This document shows, in pieces, positions 60,580 to 64,000 of a DNA stretch of 64,000 nucleotides. Position 1 is the first letter of the stretch. Each line of letters starts with the position of its first letter. The position numbers and the translations under genes were made by a program. Below the pieces are notes generated by a model. That model had not been told where the DNA came from and did not search any database. It was given only the letters and a program-made list of their open reading frames with translations. Source of the DNA: CAVVSD01 sp963750895 (GTDB lineage: Bacteria > Actinomycetota > Thermoleophilia > Solirubrobacterales > Solirubrobacteraceae); NCBI GenBank assembly GCA_963750895.1, contig CAVVSD010000005.1, positions 248,001 through 312,000 of the forward strand. The letters are read 5' to 3'.

Positions 60580-62926
60580 GTGGAGGCTGCTTCGGTGGAC
60601 TCTCTGGTCGCGACGACCCCACCCGCGAACTCGCTCGACGTGCTCGACGCGGTGCAGCGCCGCGTGCTCTGGCTCGCGACGAGCATCGTGCACCACGCCA
60701 ACCGCGTCCGCACCACGCCCTCGGGCGTGAAGGTCGGCGGCCATCAGGCCTCGTCGGCCTCGATGGTCAGCATCATGTCGGCGCTCTACTTCGAGCATCT
60801 CCGGGCGCCCGACCGCGTCTCGGTGAAGCCGCATGCCGCGCCCGTCCTGCACGCGATCAACTACCTCCTCGGCCGGCTCGACCCCGCGTACCTGACCGAG
60901 CTGCGCGCGTTCGGTGGCCTGCAGAGCTACCCGAGCCGCGCGAAGGACCCCGACCCCGTCGACTTCTCGACCGGCTCCGTGGGGATCGGGGCCACCGCGA
61001 CGCTCTGGAGCGCGCTCGCCCACCGCTACGTCGCCGGCCACTTCGAGGTCCCCCAGGGCGGGCGCCACGTCGCGCTGCTGGGCGATGCCGAGCTCGACGA
61101 GGGCGCGATCTGGGAGGCGCTCGTCGATCCGGTCGTCCCGAGCCTCGGCGAGGTGCTGTGGATCGTCGACCTCAACCGGCAGTCGCTCGACCGGGTCGTG
61201 CCCGACGTCGCCGCCGGTCGCATCGGCGCGATGTTCGAGGCCGCCGGCTGGCAGACGATCACGGTGAAGTACGGGCGCCTGCTCCGCGAGCTGTTCGCGC
61301 GCGACGGCGGCGAGGCGCTGCGCGAGCGCATCGACGCGATGCCCAACGCCGAGTACCAGCGACTGCTGCGCAGCCCGGCCGCGGAGCTGCGCGAGCGCCT
61401 GCCGGGCGACGGCGCGACCGCGCACGACGTCCGGCGCATCGTCGCCGACCTCGAGGACGCCGAGCTCATCGCCGGCGATCCGCGATCTCGGCGGGCACGA
61501 CCTCGCGGACCTGCGCGAGGCGTTCGCGCGCGCGGACAGCGACCACGCCCGGCCGACGATCATCTTCGCCTACACGATCAAGGCCTGGAGCCTCGCGACG
61601 GAGGGGCATCCGGCGAACCACTCCGCGCTGCTCAGCGAGCCGCAGTGGCGCGCGCTTGCCGGCGAGACCGGCGCCGACGCCGACGACCCGTGGGCGCGGT
61701 TCGACCCGGGGTCGCCGGAGGACGAGATGTGCCGCGACGCGGCCGAGCGCCTGGAGCGGCCCGAGCCGCCCTCGCGGCGCCCGCCGCGCGTGCCGCAGGA
61801 CGTCGGGCGCGAGCACGTCGGGAAGGCCTCGACGCAGCAGGCGTTCGGGCGCTTCTTCGCCGACCTCGCCCACGCCGCACCCGACGTCGCCGAGCACGTC
61901 GTGACGGTCAGCCCGGACGTCGCGTCGTCGACGAACCTCGGCGGCTGGATCAACCGCGTCGGCGTCTGGCACCCCGGCGAGCGGGTCGACTGGTTCGGCG
62001 ACGACAGCGACACGCTCGTGCGCTGGCGCGAGTCCGAGCACGGCCGCCACATCGAGCTCGGCATCGCAGAGGGCAACCTCGTGGGGCTGCTCGGCGAGCT
62101 CGGCGCGACGTGGTCGCGCGACGGCCAGCCGCTGCTGCCGATCGGGACGATGTACGACCCGTTCCTCGCGCGCGCGCTCGAGCCGTGGACGTTCGGGATC
62201 TACGCGGGCGGGCAGTCGATCCTCGTCGGCACCCCGTCAGGGGTCACGCTCGCGCCGGAGGGCGGCGCGCACCAGTCGATCATCACGCCGTCGATCGGGC
62301 TGGAGACGCCGCGCTGCATCGCATGGGAGCCGGCGTTCGGGCAGGACCTGGAGTGGGCGCTGCTCGACGCGCTCGGGCGCCTCGGCACGCCGGACGGGAC
62401 CTCGGCCTACCTGCGCCTGAGCACCCGGCCGATCGACCAGTCGCTCGCCGCGGTCCCCTCCGACCCCGCGGGGCGCGCGCGCCGGCGCGAGCACGTGCTG
62501 GCCGGCGGCTACCTGGTGCGCGCGGCGAAGGGCACGCCCGCCGTGACGCTGGCCGCGGCCGGGGCGATCGTCCCCGAGGCGCTCGCCGCGGCCCGCGAGC
62601 TCGAGGCGGCCGGCGTCGCGACCGACGTGGTCGTCCTCACCTCGGCCGACCTGGTGTTCCGCGCCGTGCAGGCGCGGCAGGGGCTGCACGACGGGCCCGA
62701 CGCGATCCTCGACGTCCTGCTGCCCGCCGAGCGGACGGCGCCGATCGTGACGGTGCTCGACGGGCACCCGCACACGCTGGCGTTCCTCGCGGCGGTGGGC
62801 GGCGCGCCGATCGCGTCGCTGGGCACGACGGACTTCGGCCAGTCCGGCGACGTCGACGACCTCTACCGCTACGCGGGGATCGACGTCGACACGATCGTCG
62901 GCGCGGCCGCGGATCTCGCGGGCTGA
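60580..62926 (+). CDS. Transketolase/pyruvate dehydrogenase E1-like enzyme, interrupted by one inserted base
   Basis: About 780 residues. The first part, from a GTG at 60580 or 60595, reads LDVLDAVQRRVLWLATSIVH, VKVGGHQASSASMVSIMSAL, SVGIGATATLWSALAHRYVA and the ThDP-Mg loop LGDAELDEGAIWEALVDPVV. Near 61487 the frame changes; dropping one C gives DRDLGGHDLADLREAFARAD and continues TIIFAYTIKAWSLATEGHPA, the pyrimidine-binding domain (HIELGIAEGNLVGLLGELGA) and the transketolase C-domain (TPAVTLAAAGAIVPEALAAA). The layout is that of homodimeric E1/AceE-type enzymes. Substrate uncertain; regulated perhaps by the divergent Lrp protein. Confidence 0.82.
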
Positions 62927-63042
62927 GGGTCGCCGGCGCTCCGCGCTGCCCTGGTGGGGCGCGCGGCCGGCTCGAACTGCTCATCGAGGACACCCGAGTT
63001 GGAGCGGCGTGGCGACCGGGACCTCGGCGACCGCGGGTGGAG

Positions 63043-63065
63043 TTTGGTCTGCATATGCGACCAAA
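63043..63065. other. Near-perfect palindrome in a convergent intergenic region
   Basis: TTTGGTC at 63043-63049 and GACCAAA at 63059-63065 flank T plus the self-complementary GCATATGC. It is the only AT-rich dyad in a 257-base gene-free gap (62927-63183) between convergent genes, which suits a terminator, though no T-run follows on either strand. Confidence 0.4.
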
Positions 63066-63183
63066 GCTCACCCGAGCCGCCGCGACGACTGATCGAGCCG
63101 CCCGCGCCGGCGCACCACCACGCCGATCCGCCCTCGATGAGCAGTCCGAACACGGCCCCGCTCTCGAGCGCGCGGAGCGGAGC

Positions 63184-64000
63184 TCAGCCCAGCCACTCCA
63201 GCCACGCCCCACCCGGGTGCCCGAGGGCGAGCACCTCGCGGGTCGCGCGGCCCTGCCGGTACGAGATCCGCTCGAGGACGCCGAACACGCCCTCCGTGCG
63301 GGCGCGCTCGAGCAGCCCGGCCGGCAGCGGTGCCCCGAGCACGCCACCCGTGGGACGGTCGCCCATCGGCACGAGCGGGTCCAGCGAGATCCAGTCGAGG
63401 TCGCGGCGCCGCCCCAGCTCGGCGATCTCGTCGCGGAACCGCGCCTGCTGCCCTTCGGTGAAGAACACGTTGACGTACGCATCCAGGACGCAGGGATGCA
63501 CGTCCGCCGGGAGGCCCGCGATCACCTCGGGCAGCGCGCGCAGCGCATCGGCGCGCACCGTCGCGACCGGGTGGGCGGCCGCGTAGTCGGCCGCCCGGTC
63601 GAACCGGGCCAGGGCCTCGGCGACCGGAGGTGTGCAGGCGCGCAGCCACGCGCGCACCGACGGATCGCCGACGTCGAGCGGCTCGGTGTCGACGCCGATG
63701 CGGATGGCCACCGGCGGCGGGGAGGCCGGGAGCGCGGGGGTCCGGCTGCCGCGAAGGGTCGTCTGCAGCGTCACCGGCGCGTTCGCCGCGCCGACCACGA
63801 GCGGGTCGCCGTCGTCGCGGTCGTAGCGGTAGGCGTACGCGTCGAGGTGCAGCGCGAAGCCGGCGCCGGTCCCGATGTCGACGAGCGCCAGCGGCCGACC
63901 GGCGTCGGCGGCGACCGACGCGACGGCGGGCAGGAGGTGGGCGCAGCGGGCCGGCTCGCTCATCTGGTAGCGGTGCGACGCGGCCAGCGCGAGCAGCGCG
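63184..64000 (-). CDS. DUF2332-domain protein, 5' end beyond the window
   Basis: At least 271 residues. ALVDIGTGAGFALHLDAYAY resembles a methyltransferase-like glycine loop, but the rest (RIGVDTEPLDVGDPSVRAWL, HPCVLDAYVNVFFTEGQQAR, LDWISLDPLVPMGDRPTGGV, ALGHPGGAWLEWLG) is DUF2332, a family without assigned function. The frame continues upstream of 63963 (ALLALAASHRYQMSEPARC) to the window end, so the start is outside. Confidence 0.82.
   Translation of the reverse strand, partial: ALLALAASHRYQMSEPARCAHLLPAVASVAADAGRPLALVDIGTGAGFALHLDAYAYRYDRDDGDPLVVGAANAPVTLQTTLRGSRTPALPASPPPVAIRIGVDTEPLDVGDPSVRAWLRACTPPVAEALARFDRAADYAAAHPVATVRADALRALPEVIAGLPADVHPCVLDAYVNVFFTEGQQARFRDEIAELGRRRDLDWISLDPLVPMGDRPTGGVLGAPLPAGLLERARTEGVFGVLERISYRQGRATREVLALGHPGGAWLEWLG

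Overview
This 64-kb window is uniformly GC-rich chromosomal DNA. It carries bacterial tRNA genes, F420-type PPOX and luciferase-like oxidoreductases, many short-chain dehydrogenases (SDRs), tandem universal stress proteins, an ECF sigma factor with a DUF4349 partner, DUF4389 and DUF2332 proteins, and calcium-binding repeat proteins. This mix suggests an actinobacterium, most plausibly class Thermoleophilia (Solirubrobacterales, Conexibacter/Baekduia-like). That placement is inferred from gene content; no rRNA is present.

Layout. 1-11.5 kb: a stress and signalling block (acetyltransferase/CoA-binding protein, three universal stress proteins, ZIP metal transporter, LPXTG surface protein, HAD/CBS/secreted-protein operon, GAF histidine kinase, flavodoxin, DUF4389 protein). 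11.7-15.5 kb: a small element flanked by a 22-bp direct repeat. The right copy is the 3' end of a tRNA-Glu gene, and the tRNA's apparent terminator lies beyond the left copy. The element holds a methyltransferase, small unrecognised genes, a coiled-coil gene and a roughly 0.7-kb hairpin-rich segment that looks non-coding. No integrase was recognised. 15.5-24.6 kb: tRNA-Leu, a histidine kinase, a sulfatase-HAD-formylglycine-generating-enzyme operon, an EAL protein, and a divergent SpoIIE-type phosphatase and ATP-binding anti-sigma-like pair. 24.9-28.9 kb: a tightly overlapping operon of LacI regulator, FetA-FetB iron-type exporter, methyltransferase and ferritin-like diiron protein. 29-41.6 kb: membrane proteins, ECF sigma/DUF4349, SDRs, two CNNM/CBS proteins, a calcium-binding repeat protein, a DedA-PAP2 fusion, and a tungstate ABC transporter with a divergent GntR-PBP regulator.

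41.6-63 kb is a catabolic-looking region. It has two HsaA-type flavin monooxygenases, two luciferase-like oxidoreductases, four further SDRs, an MBL-fold hydrolase, an alpha/beta hydrolase, a PPOX protein, EthD-domain and carboxymuconolactone-decarboxylase-like proteins, a CaiB-type CoA transferase, an enoyl-CoA hydratase, an MFS exporter, TetR and Lrp regulators and a transketolase-like enzyme. The set fits degradation of a hydrophobic cyclic compound, but the substrate cannot be read from sequence.

An important caveat: at least ten otherwise well-preserved genes are interrupted by what reads as a single inserted base, concentrated in the first 7 kb but present throughout. Uncorrected assembly errors are the simplest explanation, so genes marked as interrupted are probably intact in the organism.
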